Assembly (NCBI RefSeq): GCF_000699505.1
Contig: NZ_CP007490.1
Span: 434,001 to 498,000, forward strand
Direction: 5' to 3'
DNA from: Rhodoluna lacicola
Lineage (GTDB): Bacteria; Actinomycetota; Actinomycetes; Actinomycetales; Microbacteriaceae
DNA: 64,000 bases
Below the pieces are notes generated by a model. It had not been told where the DNA came from. It was given only the letters and a program-made list of their open reading frames with translations, and searched no databases. Both the position numbers and the translations under genes were made by a program. Of this stretch, positions 36,905-45,554 are shown piece by piece (position 1 is the stretch's first letter; every line of letters begins with the position of its first letter).

Positions 36905-37833
36905 TGCACTCAATCACCGCTCTAGATCAGGTTGCAGGGGGCTTTACCGGTTCCGCCGTAACGATAGGTAAATTTGATGGCATTCACCTGGGCCACCAAA
37001 AGTTAATTCAGGAATTATCCTCAGCTGCTCAGGAGCACGCCATTCAATCAGTGGTCGTCACCTTTGATCGTCACCCAGATGCCCTGCTGAAACCAGGACA
37101 TGCAAAATTACCTTTGATTGGTCCCACACAAAAACACGACTTAATTGAGGCGCAGGGCGCAGACATCTTGGTCACGTTGCCTTTTGACGAGAAGCTGGCT
37201 CAGCTTGACCCAAAGCAGTTTGTGCAACTTATTCTGGTTGACAGCCTCAGGGCAAAGATAGTTTTAGTTGGCGAAGACTTTAGATTTGGAAACAAGGGTG
37301 CTGGCGATGTTGATCTTTTGCGTGAGTTAGGTCAGCAACTTGGTTTTGAAGTTCGGGTAGTTTCCAGTGAAATGCTTGATGGTGTAAAAATTTCCTCGAG
37401 CGCAATAAGAGAAGCGCTAGACAGGGGAGATGTCACCACGGCAAACAAAATGCTGGGGCACGTTCACAGCTGTGTCGGCATGATCGAACACGGACTAAAA
37501 ATCGGGCGCAGCATCGGCTTTCCAACTGCAAACATGGCGCGCGACTGCGAGGGCTACCTGCCGCTCGATGGCGTTTACGCCGGCTGGCTAGTGGTCGACG
37601 AACACCGATACCCCGCCGCCCACTCAGTTGGAATTAATGAGACATTCCAAGCGGTGCCCCGATTAGTTGAATCACACATACTTGATCGTGACGATGTGGA
37701 TCTCTACGACAAGATTGTGACGCTGGAGTTTATTGAGTTCATTCGCCCGGCGGCAAAGTTCAACGGTGTAGAAGATTTGGTTGAAGAAATAAATCGCGAT
37801 TTGGCAAAGATTCGAACCGTTCTTGCGGTCTAG
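36904..37833 (+). CDS. ribF: Bifunctional riboflavin kinase/FAD synthetase
   Basis: Makes FMN and FAD from riboflavin, 309 residues. The N-terminal adenylyltransferase domain has GKFDGIHLGH and the ISSSAIREAL motif; the C-terminal kinase domain has GRSIGFPTANM and YDKIVTLEFIEFIRP. The ATG shares bases with the preceding stop. A 74-bp gap follows. Confidence 0.95.
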   Translation: MHSITALDQVAGGFTGSAVTIGKFDGIHLGHQKLIQELSSAAQEHAIQSVVVTFDRHPDALLKPGHAKLPLIGPTQKHDLIEAQGADILVTLPFDEKLAQLDPKQFVQLILVDSLRAKIVLVGEDFRFGNKGAGDVDLLRELGQQLGFEVRVVSSEMLDGVKISSSAIREALDRGDVTTANKMLGHVHSCVGMIEHGLKIGRSIGFPTANMARDCEGYLPLDGVYAGWLVVDEHRYPAAHSVGINETFQAVPRLVESHILDRDDVDLYDKIVTLEFIEFIRPAAKFNGVEDLVEEINRDLAKIRTVLAV

Positions 37834-37907
37834 TCGACTTATTGATTCACAGGTAAAACTCAGGGCTTTTTGCCACTTCGCTCAAGCTGCGGTGCAAATC
37901 TAATGAC

Positions 37908-38456
37908 ATGGAAAACAACGACAGCCCATATCTCTACGAGAAGCCAATCCGCACCCGCAAGCAGTCTCGCGGCACTCGAGTCGCCGGCCTAACTGCGCTA
38001 GGGCTGGTCGGCGCGGTGGGGCTTTTTGGTGGAACCGCTATTGCCAGCACCATCGTTGCGAACAACCTGACCGCCGATGACCTAACCGCCGGAAATCTTT
38101 CTACCCTGAACGGCGGGCAAATTCTTGGTGCTGCAAGTCCACAGGAATATTCGGCCGGGGCACAGTCTGAGTCTTTTGATTCGTCCGATTTGGCTGCTCA
38201 AGCAGCGAATCAAGCCGTCATTACTTTTCCTGTAACTGCAACAGAGCCAAAGCCAGATTCGATCAAGGTTCAACTTCCTGATCCCTCTAGCTTGAGTTTT
38301 GGAAACACGTCCAGTGCAACCCCATCCGCTGGTTCATATGGATCCAGCTCCAATTCCTGGGACTCAATAGGAAAAGATTCTGCTTACGAGGAACGTGAGG
38401 ATCATCATGACGAACGCGAGGACGATGATGATGACAACGAAGACGAGGACCATTAG
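37908..38456 (+). CDS. Single-pass exported protein with acidic His-rich tail
   Basis: Not recognised. The 182 residues comprise a basic N-terminus (RTRKQSRGTR), one hydrophobic segment (VAGLTALGLVGAVGLFGG, about residues 26-45), a Ser/Ala/Gln-rich exported region, and a C-terminal tail of Asp, Glu and His (EEREDHHDEREDDDDD). The tail could bind divalent metal ions (inference). No ribosome site is obvious; AAATCT ends 6 nt before the ATG. It is monocistronic and followed by a terminator. Confidence 0.72.
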   Translation: MENNDSPYLYEKPIRTRKQSRGTRVAGLTALGLVGAVGLFGGTAIASTIVANNLTADDLTAGNLSTLNGGQILGAASPQEYSAGAQSESFDSSDLAAQAANQAVITFPVTATEPKPDSIKVQLPDPSSLSFGNTSSATPSAGSYGSSSNSWDSIGKDSAYEEREDHHDEREDDDDDNEDEDH

Positions 38457-38488
38457 CGACGAGGCTAAAACCCAAATTTCAACAAACC

Positions 38489-38525
38489 GTCCCCAACCAG
38501 CTCTTCCCCCTAGCTGGTTGGGGAC
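38489..38525 (+). terminator. Rho-independent terminator after the acidic-tail gene
   Basis: GTCCCCAACCAGCT pairs perfectly with AGCTGGTTGGGGAC (14 bp) around a 9-nt loop, then TTTT. Confidence 0.92.
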
Positions 38526-38535
38526 TTTTGCGCTC

Positions 38536-38541
38536 TAAACT
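38536..38541 (+). promoter_or_regulatory. -10 box TAAACT, leaderless promoter of the DUF805 gene
   Basis: TAAACT ends 6 nt before the ATG at 38548 and directly abuts the other ATG at 38542, which favours 38548 as the start. Confidence 0.55.
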
Positions 38542-38547
38542 ATGGAC

Positions 38548-38991
38548 ATGAGCTCAGAAAAGATTTCCTTTGCGGCAGCCGTAGGCGTGGCCTTCAAAAA
38601 ATACTTCAACTTCAGGGGAGTCGCTACAAGACGCGAATACTGGTTTTTCATTCTGTTTTTTGTCTTGCTTAGCCTGGTGACAGGTCAGCTTGATCAAATC
38701 CTTTTTCCTGAACTGTCCCGTCGCGCTACCGAGTCAGCCAACGAACTTTTCGCCTACATTGAAACGAATCCCACCGTTGCCGACTGGTCCATGTTTGAAA
38801 GGGCCCTGGCTGACGCCACGGCGGCTACTCCAATCGGAAACCTGGCTAGCTTTGCCACATTTTTCCCACTATTGACGGCCACGGTTCGTCGCATGCGAGA
38901 CGCCGGATTTGGTGGCGCGTGGTTGCTGCTGATTTGGCTACAGCCCTTCGTCTTCATTGTTGCGCTAAGGCCCTCAAAGACCCCAAAATAG
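38548..38991 (+). CDS. DUF805 membrane protein
   Basis: Integral membrane protein of about 147 residues. DUF805 features: an N-terminal amphipathic segment ending FNFRGVATRREYWFF, three or four helices, and the conserved RRMRDAGFGGAWLLL motif. The molecular function of the family is unknown. An ATG two codons upstream (38542) is in frame. It is a single gene between two terminator-flanked units. Confidence 0.88.
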   Translation: MSSEKISFAAAVGVAFKKYFNFRGVATRREYWFFILFFVLLSLVTGQLDQILFPELSRRATESANELFAYIETNPTVADWSMFERALADATAATPIGNLASFATFFPLLTATVRRMRDAGFGGAWLLLIWLQPFVFIVALRPSKTPK

Positions 38992-39045
38992 TGCGCCCAC
39001 CTAAGCTTTTAGAGGCCTGGGCTGGCATCGGTGTTTGAATTCCAT

Positions 39046-39139
39046 TAGACTCGTGAGGTTGCCGTGTATCGGCCGCGGATAAAGAGAGCCAAAACAACCC
39101 GTTTTGAGCGCCGCGCAGTTAGTTCTTGAAAGGGACCAA
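39046..39139 (+). promoter_or_regulatory. rpsO promoter and 5' leader
   Basis: A -10 TAGACT (39046-39051) would start an RNA near 39058 with a leader of about 80 nt. The leader contains a CAAAAC/GTTTTG hairpin (about 39093-39109) and a ribosome site GAAAGGGACC. Leaders of rpsO are targets of S15 autoregulation in several bacteria; whether this one is cannot be told by eye. Confidence 0.45.
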
Positions 39140-39409
39140 ATGGCATTAGATGCAGCAGTAAAAACCGCAATTATCAACGAGTATGCAACCAAGCCAGGCG
39201 ACACTGGTTCTCCTGAGGTTCAGATCGCAGTTCTGACTCAGCGCATCAAGGACCTAACCGAGCACCTAAAGGAGCACAAGCACGACCACCACTCACGCCG
39301 TGGTCTATTGATCCTGGTTGGTCAGCGTCGTCGTCTACTTGGCTACCTACAGGGCGTAGACATCAACCGCTACCGTGCTCTAATCGAGCGCCTAGGGCTT
39401 CGTCGCTAA
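39140..39409 (+). CDS. rpsO: 30S ribosomal protein S15
   Basis: Primary 16S rRNA-binding protein of the central domain, 89 residues, the standard length. Signatures: [27 protein letters not shown] and RRRLLGYL. The ATG at 39140, with AAAGGGA upstream, gives the canonical length; an in-frame start at 39104 would add 12 residues and is rejected. Seven of its 13 Leu codons are CTA. Confidence 0.98.
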   Translation: MALDAAVKTAIINEYATKPGDTGSPEVQIAVLTQRIKDLTEHLKEHKHDHHSRRGLLILVGQRRRLLGYLQGVDINRYRALIERLGLRR

Positions 39410-39474
39410 TTTTGGCTTCGCGCTGTTCAGCTCGTTCGGCTGCGCCAAAACGCCGCTAATTTGAACTTCGGAAG

Positions 39475-39492
39475 ACCCCGCTTCGGCGGGGT
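39475..39492 (+). terminator. rpsO terminator
   Basis: ACCCCGC and GCGGGGT close a very stable UUCG tetraloop, followed by TTTTCTTT. Confidence 0.92.
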
Positions 39493-39675
39493 TTTTCTTT
39501 ATCCCTAGCCCTTTTGACGGGTGGCTGATAGCCTAGAGGGGTACCAAGACGGCAGGTTTGCTGGTCTTCGGTTGTAGACCTTGATTCAAGAAAACGCTTC
39601 GATTCAAGTTTTATTACTGCAGACCAGGGCATCCCTCAAAAAAATCACGGGCAATCTCTTGCCGTCTTCGTTCGC

Positions 39676-39690
39676 GCACAATTTTTGTGC
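39676..39690 (+). promoter_or_regulatory. Hairpin directly upstream of the pnp ribosome site
   Basis: GCACAA pairs with TTGTGC over a 3-nt loop, 10-25 nt before AGAGGAGGGACC and the pnp ATG. It is a candidate for RNase-dependent autoregulation of pnp. Confidence 0.5.
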
Positions 39691-39714
39691 AATGAGGATA
39701 AAAGAGGAGGGACC

Positions 39715-41937
39715 ATGGAAGGTCCAGAAATCAAAGCAACAGAAGCCGTTATCGATAACGGCAAATTCGGTAAGCGTGTTATTCGCTTCGAAACCGGTCG
39801 ACTAGCTCAGCAGGCACAGGGTGCGGCTGCGGTTTACATCGACGAAGAGACCATGCTGTTCTCGGCTACCACTGCAAGCAAGCAGCCAAAAGATCAGTTC
39901 GACTTCTTCCCACTAACTATCGACGTTGAAGAGCGCATGTATGCAGCTGGTCGAATTCCAGGCAGCTTCTTCCGTCGCGAGGGTCGTCCATCAACTGAGG
40001 CAATTCTTGCTTGTCGTTTGATCGACCGTCCACTACGCCCATCATTCGTTGATGGTCTTCGCAACGAAATTCAGGTTGTAGTTACCGTTTGGGCAATTGA
40101 GCCTGACGAAATGTATGACGTAGTTGCAATCAACGCAGCTTCAATGTCAACTCAGCTTGCTGGTCTGCCATTCTCTGGTCCTATCGGTGGTGTGCGCGTT
40201 GCACTTATCGACGGTCAGTGGGTTGGTTTCCCTAAGCACTCTCAGCTAGAGCGCGCAGTATTCAACATGGTTGTTGCTGGTCGCGTAATCGTTGAGAACG
40301 GCGTCGAAGACGTTGCAATCATGATGGTTGAAGCTGAAGCATCTGAAAACGCAATGGACCTAATCGCTGCTGGTGCAAAGGCTCCTTCAGAAGAAGTTGT
40401 CTCAGAGGGTCTAGAGGCTGCAAAGCCATTCATCAAGGCTTTGGTTAAAGCTCAGGCCGACCTGGCTGCAGTTGCTGCAAAGCCAACTGCTGACTACCCA
40501 ACCTTCTTGCCATACACCGATGAAGTTTTCGCTGCGGTTGAGTCATCAGCTGGTGCGGAACTTGCAAAGGTTTACCAGATTGCTGACAAGGTTGAGCGTC
40601 AGGATGCCGACGATGCACTGAAGGCTGCAACCAAAGAGAAGTTGGAAGCTCAGCTTTCAGAAGAGCAGATGGCTCAGTTCTCTGCTGCTTACAAGTCAGT
40701 AACCAAGAAGATTATGCGTACTCGCGTGCTGAAGGAAAACATCCGTATCGATGGCCGTGGTCTTCGTGACATTCGTACCCTTGATGCAGAAGTTGCAGTT
40801 ATTCCTCGCGTTCACGGTTCAGCAATCTTCCAGCGCGGTGAGACCCAGATTCTTGGTATCACCACCTTGAACATGTTGAAGATGGAACAGCAGATTGACT
40901 CACTGAGCCCAGTGACGTCAAAGCGCTACATGCACAACTACAACTTCCCGCCTTACTCAACAGGTGAAGTTGGCCGCGTGGGTACTCCAAAGCGTCGCGA
41001 GATTGGTCACGGTGCTCTTGCTGAGCGCGCGTTGGTTCCAGTTCTGCCAAAGCGCGAGGACTTCCCATACGCAATACGTCAGGTATCTGAGGCTCTTGGT
41101 TCAAACGGTTCAACCTCTATGGGTTCTGTTTGTGCTTCGACTCTTGCACTTCTAAACGCTGGTGTGCCACTTCGCGCTCCGGTAGCAGGTATTGCAATGG
41201 GTCTGATCTCTGACACCGTTGATGGCAAGGTTCAGTACGCAGCAATCACCGATATCCTTGGCGCCGAAGATGCACTTGGCGACATGGACTTCAAGGTTGC
41301 CGGTACTCGCGACTTCATCACAGCGATTCAGCTAGACACCAAGCTTGACGGTATTCCTGCATCAGTTCTTGCTGGCGCACTTACCCAGGCTAAGGAAGCA
41401 CGTCTAACCATTCTTGACGTAATGGCACAGGCAATTTCTGAGCCAGACGAGATGGCTCCTACTGCTCCTCGCGTTATCGCGGTGAAGATTCCAGTTGACA
41501 AGATCGGTGAAGTCATTGGTCCAAAGGGCAAGATGATTAACCAGATCCAGGAAGACACTGGCGCTGACATCTCTATCGAAGACGACGGTACCGTTTACAT
41601 TGGTGCAACCGATGGCCCATCAGCAGAAGCTGCTAAGGCTGCGGTTAACGCAATTGCAAACCCACACGTCCCTGAGATTGGCGAGCGTTTCCTAGGAACC
41701 GTTGTGAAGCTAGCTACCTTTGGTGCTTTCGTTTCACTAGTTCCGGGCAAGGACGGTCTACTACACATCTCTGAACTAAAGAAGATGGCTGGCAAGCGCG
41801 TTGAGAATGTTGAAGACGTTCTTGAGGTTGGCCAGAAGCTACAGGTTGAGATCACCAAGATCGATGACCGCGGAAAGCTTTCACTAGCCCCGGTTGTTGA
41901 GGGTGATGCAGCCGCATCAGATTCAGACGAAGAGTAA
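39715..41937 (+). CDS. pnp: Polyribonucleotide nucleotidyltransferase (PNPase)
   Basis: Phosphorolytic 3'-5' exoribonuclease, 740 residues from the ATG at 39715, which has a near-perfect ribosome site (AGAGGAGGG). Two RNase PH domains flank a helical linker; [21 protein letters not shown] and [18 protein letters not shown] are typical. KH ([20 protein letters not shown]) and S1 ([19 protein letters not shown]) domains are at the C-terminus. An in-frame ATG at 39685 falls in the leader hairpin and is rejected. Codon bias suggests high expression. Confidence 0.97.
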   Translation: MEGPEIKATEAVIDNGKFGKRVIRFETGRLAQQAQGAAAVYIDEETMLFSATTASKQPKDQFDFFPLTIDVEERMYAAGRIPGSFFRREGRPSTEAILACRLIDRPLRPSFVDGLRNEIQVVVTVWAIEPDEMYDVVAINAASMSTQLAGLPFSGPIGGVRVALIDGQWVGFPKHSQLERAVFNMVVAGRVIVENGVEDVAIMMVEAEASENAMDLIAAGAKAPSEEVVSEGLEAAKPFIKALVKAQADLAAVAAKPTADYPTFLPYTDEVFAAVESSAGAELAKVYQIADKVERQDADDALKAATKEKLEAQLSEEQMAQFSAAYKSVTKKIMRTRVLKENIRIDGRGLRDIRTLDAEVAVIPRVHGSAIFQRGETQILGITTLNMLKMEQQIDSLSPVTSKRYMHNYNFPPYSTGEVGRVGTPKRREIGHGALAERALVPVLPKREDFPYAIRQVSEALGSNGSTSMGSVCASTLALLNAGVPLRAPVAGIAMGLISDTVDGKVQYAAITDILGAEDALGDMDFKVAGTRDFITAIQLDTKLDGIPASVLAGALTQAKEARLTILDVMAQAISEPDEMAPTAPRVIAVKIPVDKIGEVIGPKGKMINQIQEDTGADISIEDDGTVYIGATDGPSAEAAKAAVNAIANPHVPEIGERFLGTVVKLATFGAFVSLVPGKDGLLHISELKKMAGKRVENVEDVLEVGQKLQVEITKIDDRGKLSLAPVVEGDAAASDSDEE

Positions 41938-41967
41938 AACGCTTAACAAGAAAGTTCCGGTTTAGCC

Positions 41968-43302
41968 ATGAGTGAAGTTCTATTTCCGCTAGACCAGAGC
42001 GACCTTTCGTTCACCGCTTCGGGAGGTAGCACGGTTCGCCGTTCTATCCTCCCAAGCGGTGTTCGCGTTTTAACGGAACACATGCCAGGTGCGCAAAGCG
42101 TATCGGTGTCGTTTTCAGTTGCGGTTGGTTCACGAGACGAAACCGATGGCCACTTTGGCTCCACTCACTTTCTTGAGCACCTGTTGTTCAAGGGCACCAA
42201 AAAGCGCAGCGCACTAGAAATTGCAGTTGCGTTTGATTCCGTCGGTGGCTCATCCAATGCCTCGACCGGTAAGGAACACACCAGTTACTACGCGCGCGTT
42301 CAAGACAAGGCGCTACCGCTGGCGGTTGATGTCATCGGCGACATGCTTGCGTCTTCGCTGATTGACCCCAAAGAATTTGAAAACGAACGCACCGTAATTC
42401 TTGAAGAGCTCGCCATGAATGACGACGATCCGCAAGACGTGGCGCACGAAGCTTTTGCCCAGGCCGTACTTGGCGACCACCCGCTGGGCAGGCCTATCGG
42501 TGGTACCAACGAAACAATCTCTGCCGTTACTCGCGATGCGGTTTGGGGACACTACCAAGACAACTACCGCCCACAAGATTTGGTAATTGCGGCAGCCGGT
42601 GGGGTAGAGCACGGTCAGCTAATTCATTTGGTTGAGACTGCACTAATTGAGGCTGGATGGGACTTGAACAAACAAGCCAACCCGGTAGAGCGCCGGTTGC
42701 TGCACCCGGCAAGAATTTCACGCGGAACTGAACTAAAAGTGATTCAGCGTCCAATCGCGCAGGCAAATGTTTTGCTTGGCATGCAGGGGTTGGTTGCTGA
42801 CGATGAGCGTCGCTACGCCATGGGAATTCTAAACACCGTGCTTGGTGGCGGAATGAGTTCTCGCATGTTCCAAGAAATTCGCGAAAAGCGCGGCCTGGCT
42901 TACTCTGTCTACTCTTTCAACCAGGGGTATTCAGATGGCGCATACTTTGGTTTGTACGCGGGTTGTTCACCAGCCAAGACCGCAGAGGTGACCCGTCTAA
43001 TGGTGGCCGAGCTTGAGAAAATTGCCACCGATGGCATTCGCCAAGACGAACTAGAACTTGCCAAGGGAAACATCTCTGGCAGCCTGGCCCTGAAATATGA
43101 GAGCACCATGGCTCGCATGAACCGTTTGATCAGCGCCGAAATCGTAAATGGTGAATTTTTTGATCTTGACGATTCTTTGCTTCACGTAAATGCCGTGACC
43201 TTGGCAGACGTTCAAAATCTGGCTACAGATTTGATTAGGCGGGAGCGTTCTATCGTGGCGGTAGGCGATCTAGATGAGTCAACTTTCGCAGAGTTTATCT
43301 AG
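41968..43302 (+). CDS. M16-family zinc metallopeptidase
   Basis: Pitrilysin-type protease of 444 residues. The inverted zinc motif HFLEH is at residues 67-71, and the downstream acidic ligand lies in the ENERTVILEELAM segment. The second M16 domain contains GGGMSSRMFQEIREKRGLAYSVYSF. It follows pnp after 30 bp, as in many Gram-positive bacteria, and precedes dapB by 9 bp. Its substrate is unknown. Confidence 0.92.
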   Translation: MSEVLFPLDQSDLSFTASGGSTVRRSILPSGVRVLTEHMPGAQSVSVSFSVAVGSRDETDGHFGSTHFLEHLLFKGTKKRSALEIAVAFDSVGGSSNASTGKEHTSYYARVQDKALPLAVDVIGDMLASSLIDPKEFENERTVILEELAMNDDDPQDVAHEAFAQAVLGDHPLGRPIGGTNETISAVTRDAVWGHYQDNYRPQDLVIAAAGGVEHGQLIHLVETALIEAGWDLNKQANPVERRLLHPARISRGTELKVIQRPIAQANVLLGMQGLVADDERRYAMGILNTVLGGGMSSRMFQEIREKRGLAYSVYSFNQGYSDGAYFGLYAGCSPAKTAEVTRLMVAELEKIATDGIRQDELELAKGNISGSLALKYESTMARMNRLISAEIVNGEFFDLDDSLLHVNAVTLADVQNLATDLIRRERSIVAVGDLDESTFAEFI

Positions 43303-43311
43303 GATTAAGGC

Positions 43312-44052
43312 ATGTCAATCAAAGTAGCTGTAGTCGGTGCAACCGGACGTATGGGCAAGCTTGCCATTGAGCTAATCGATGCCGCCCAGGACCTGCAACT
43401 TCACGCTGCTCTAGATTCAAAGAGCGAACTTACCGAGGCGCTTGGTGCCGACGTAATTTTTGAGGTAACTCGCCTTGAAGTAAGTGAACGAGTTGCAGAC
43501 TTCGCTATTGCAAATGACTTGAAACTAGTCATTGGCACCAGCGGTTGGTCTGCTGCAAAAATTGCAGAACTACAAAGGAAACTTGAGTCAAATTCAAATG
43601 CTGCCGTGCTGGTGATTCCAAATTTCTCAATCGGTTCCATGCTGGCTAGTTCTTTCGCGGCACAGGCCGCAAAATTCTTCGACTCAATTGAAATTGTTGA
43701 GGCCCACCACGCCGGAAAGATTGATTCGCCTTCTGGTACTGCGGTAAGAACCGCCGAGATGATTGCCGATGCGCGCAAGGGTTTGACTCAACCACTGATT
43801 CCAGGTGTAGGTCAGGAGGCACGCGGCGAGGTAGTTGCCGGCGTTCCGATTCACAGCATTCGACTATCCGGAGTTTCAGCCAAGCAAGACGTAGTCTTTG
43901 GCGGCGAAAGCGAGGTCCTAACTATCAGTCACGAGGTTTCGTCGATTCGTTCTTACGTTCACGGAATCTTGTTAAGCATTCGTCTCGCAGCTCAAAGTCG
44001 CGGCTTGACCGTTGGTTTACAGTCGGTCGTTGACGCAAGCTCGCAGAAATAG
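43312..44052 (+). CDS. dapB: 4-hydroxy-tetrahydrodipicolinate reductase
   Basis: NAD(P)H-dependent step of the diaminopimelate/lysine pathway, 246 residues. The dinucleotide motif VVGATGRMGKLAIE is at the N-terminus and the catalytic EAHHAGKIDSPSGTA motif in the middle. dapA (47.6 kb) and dapF (59.3 kb) are also in the window, but not in one operon. Ribosome site is weak; coupling with the preceding peptidase gene is likely. Confidence 0.96.
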   Translation: MSIKVAVVGATGRMGKLAIELIDAAQDLQLHAALDSKSELTEALGADVIFEVTRLEVSERVADFAIANDLKLVIGTSGWSAAKIAELQRKLESNSNAAVLVIPNFSIGSMLASSFAAQAAKFFDSIEIVEAHHAGKIDSPSGTAVRTAEMIADARKGLTQPLIPGVGQEARGEVVAGVPIHSIRLSGVSAKQDVVFGGESEVLTISHEVSSIRSYVHGILLSIRLAAQSRGLTVGLQSVVDASSQK

Positions 44053-44059
44053 CAGCCAC

Positions 44060-44497
44060 GTGTCAAGGGCAAAAATAGGCGCACTTGTAATGACTGCGCT
44101 ACTGCTTCTCTACGTCGTGCTGTTAGCTAACACCGGCATCACGCTGCTGTTTACCGGTGTCCTGATTGGTCAGGTAATGGGAGCCTTGATTCTTGCTTTT
44201 CCACTGCTGGCGGTTTGGGCAACAATTGTTGAGCTCAGGTTTGGCTTGGCCGCAGAAAAACTTGTTGCCCGCATCGAGGCCGAGGGAACCTGGCCTGATC
44301 TAGGGATTGAAACTCGTCCCAGTGGTCGCGCTATTCGATCTTCAGCAGACGCGGCTTTTGCAAAGTGGAGCGCCCTTGCCGAAGAAAATGAAGAAGATTT
44401 TCACTCGTGGTTCAACTTGAGCCTTGCCTATGACGCCTGCGGTGATCGCAGACGAGCACGCGCAGCCATGCGCAAGGCCATCGGTCTTGCCAAGTAG
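44060..44497 (+). CDS. Membrane protein with C-terminal TPR-like segment
   Basis: A 145-residue protein of unknown role, starting at a GTG 8 bp after dapB. Two hydrophobic helices (ALVMTALLLLYVVLLANTG and LIGQVMGALILAFPLLAVWA) are followed by a cytosolic region with one TPR-like unit (FHSWFNLSLAYDACGDRRRA). A longer frame from 44012 would overlap dapB by 41 bp and is less likely. Confidence 0.75.
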   Translation: MSRAKIGALVMTALLLLYVVLLANTGITLLFTGVLIGQVMGALILAFPLLAVWATIVELRFGLAAEKLVARIEAEGTWPDLGIETRPSGRAIRSSADAAFAKWSALAEENEEDFHSWFNLSLAYDACGDRRRARAAMRKAIGLAK

Positions 44498-44521
44498 CTC
44501 TATTCCAAAATAAAGCGACGA

Positions 44522-44989
44522 CTAGTGCTTTTTGATTAGCCCAATGCGCTGCAGGCCAACATACATTTGGCAGCCAAGGCAAAAGGCAAATGCAGCGTTA
44601 AGAAAGGCTGCAACAAAAGCCGCACCAGCAGCAAATACCAAGGCTCCCTGAGCCCCAGCAATGTAAAGCACAACTCCGGTACCTGCAACTAGCAGGCCAA
44701 CTAGTTGCGCAAACTGCGGCGGGCGAGGGTCCTCAAGTTCTTTTGGCGCCGCAAGACGCGGACGAATCAGTTTTTTGAAAATCAAACCGTAGGGGTGCTT
44801 TGAGTTACCCAAGAAAGCCCCGATAGCAAAAGATACGGTGACTAAGACCAGTAGACCGAAGGCCGCACCAAGGGTTGCTGCATCAAGTGCCAGAAACACA
44901 GTGATCAACAGCAACACCGATGTGATGGTTGCTCCAAAGCGCGGACCGCGGGGATCGATTCCTGCAGGGGTGTTATTTGATGTGCTCAT
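44522..44989 (-). CDS. DUF4395 membrane protein with CxxC motif
   Basis: A 155-residue integral membrane protein of the DUF4395 family. It begins with IDPRGPRFGATIT and has about four helices. A CLGC motif (Cys137 and Cys140) lies at the end of the last helix. Its ATG overlaps the stop of the upstream thioredoxin-like gene by one base, so the two are coupled. A redox partnership is inferred. Confidence 0.85.
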   Translation of the reverse strand: MSTSNNTPAGIDPRGPRFGATITSVLLLITVFLALDAATLGAAFGLLVLVTVSFAIGAFLGNSKHPYGLIFKKLIRPRLAAPKELEDPRPPQFAQLVGLLVAGTGVVLYIAGAQGALVFAAGAAFVAAFLNAAFAFCLGCQMYVGLQRIGLIKKH

Positions 44990-45432
44990 TAGATTTCGAA
45001 ACTTCCTATTTCGTCTTGAATGGTTTGTTGCTTTACGGCGCCACCAATCCTTGAAGTCACGCGACCGCGGGAATCCAGGACCAGAGTGGTTGGTGTTTGA
45101 AGAATGTTGAATTTATTGGCCAGGTCAACTCGGTTTGTTATGTCCACCTCGATGTGCAAAATTTCTGGATGAACTTTTTCTAATTCGCTGTAAAGTTTTG
45201 CAGTTTGACGACAAGCGGTGCAGAACTCGCTCGAGAACTGAAGAAAGGTGACCTTTTGTCCAAACTTGGTTACAGGTTGTCCGTTTTTGACGGCCCCGAT
45301 TTCGGCAAGATTAATTATTTCGCCTTTGGTTACCTGCTTTGCCCGGCCCGTTCTGGCTCGCCAGATTAAACCGGCGGCGACAGATAAGGCCAGCAGGCCA
45401 ATGATCAGGGCGACGCGGGTCTCGATGGGCAT
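44989..45432 (-). CDS. Membrane-anchored thioredoxin-family protein
   Basis: A 147-residue protein with an N-terminal signal anchor (VALIIGLLALSVAAGLIW) and a thioredoxin domain outside the membrane. The active site is CTAC (Cys71-Cys74) in FSSEFCTACRQ; the cis-Pro is in ILQTPTTLVLD. It probably works in thiol exchange at the cell surface together with the DUF4395 protein. A -10 TAGCCT ends 6 nt before the ATG. Confidence 0.88.
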   Translation of the reverse strand: MPIETRVALIIGLLALSVAAGLIWRARTGRAKQVTKGEIINLAEIGAVKNGQPVTKFGQKVTFLQFSSEFCTACRQTAKLYSELEKVHPEILHIEVDITNRVDLANKFNILQTPTTLVLDSRGRVTSRIGGAVKQQTIQDEIGSFEI

Positions 45433-45438
45433 GAAATA

Positions 45439-45444
45439 AGGCTA
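45439..45444 (-). promoter_or_regulatory. -10 box TAGCCT, leaderless promoter of the thioredoxin-DUF4395 pair
   Basis: TAGCCT (minus strand) ends 6 nt before the ATG at 45432, with no ribosome site. Confidence 0.55.
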
Positions 45445-45542
45445 AACCTGCCGGGCCATGCAGTTTGAACCGTTACCCTCTATTACACGCAATTTTGGCG
45501 GTCAATTATCGGTGGTTGAAAAGGGCACAGCGCCTAAACGAC

Positions 45543-45548
45543 TAGGCT
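45543..45548 (+). promoter_or_regulatory. -10 box TAGGCT, leaderless promoter of thyX
   Basis: TAGGCT ends 6 nt before the GTG at 45555 and supports this GTG as the start. Confidence 0.6.
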
Positions 45549-45554
45549 GTAGGG

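Larger units (their letters stand above)
39410..39714 (+). other. rpsO-pnp intergenic region with terminator and structured pnp leader
   Basis: This 305-bp gap has no gene I can support. A TTTTGGC/GCCAAAA pair spans 39410-39450, followed by the rpsO terminator (39475-39492). The pnp side has several small hairpins: GGTCT/AGACC (39563-39580), CTTGATTCAAG (near 39580-39590), GGCAA/TTGCC (about 39651-39664) and GCACAA/TTGTGC (39676-39690), the last just before the pnp ribosome site. No tRNA or known riboswitch is visible. Confidence 0.6.

Noticed and set aside
39410-39714. Possible tRNA or small RNA gene in the rpsO-pnp gap
   Set aside because: I looked for a cloverleaf with a GGTTCGA-type T-loop and CCA end and found none; the hairpins are short and fit a pnp leader better.
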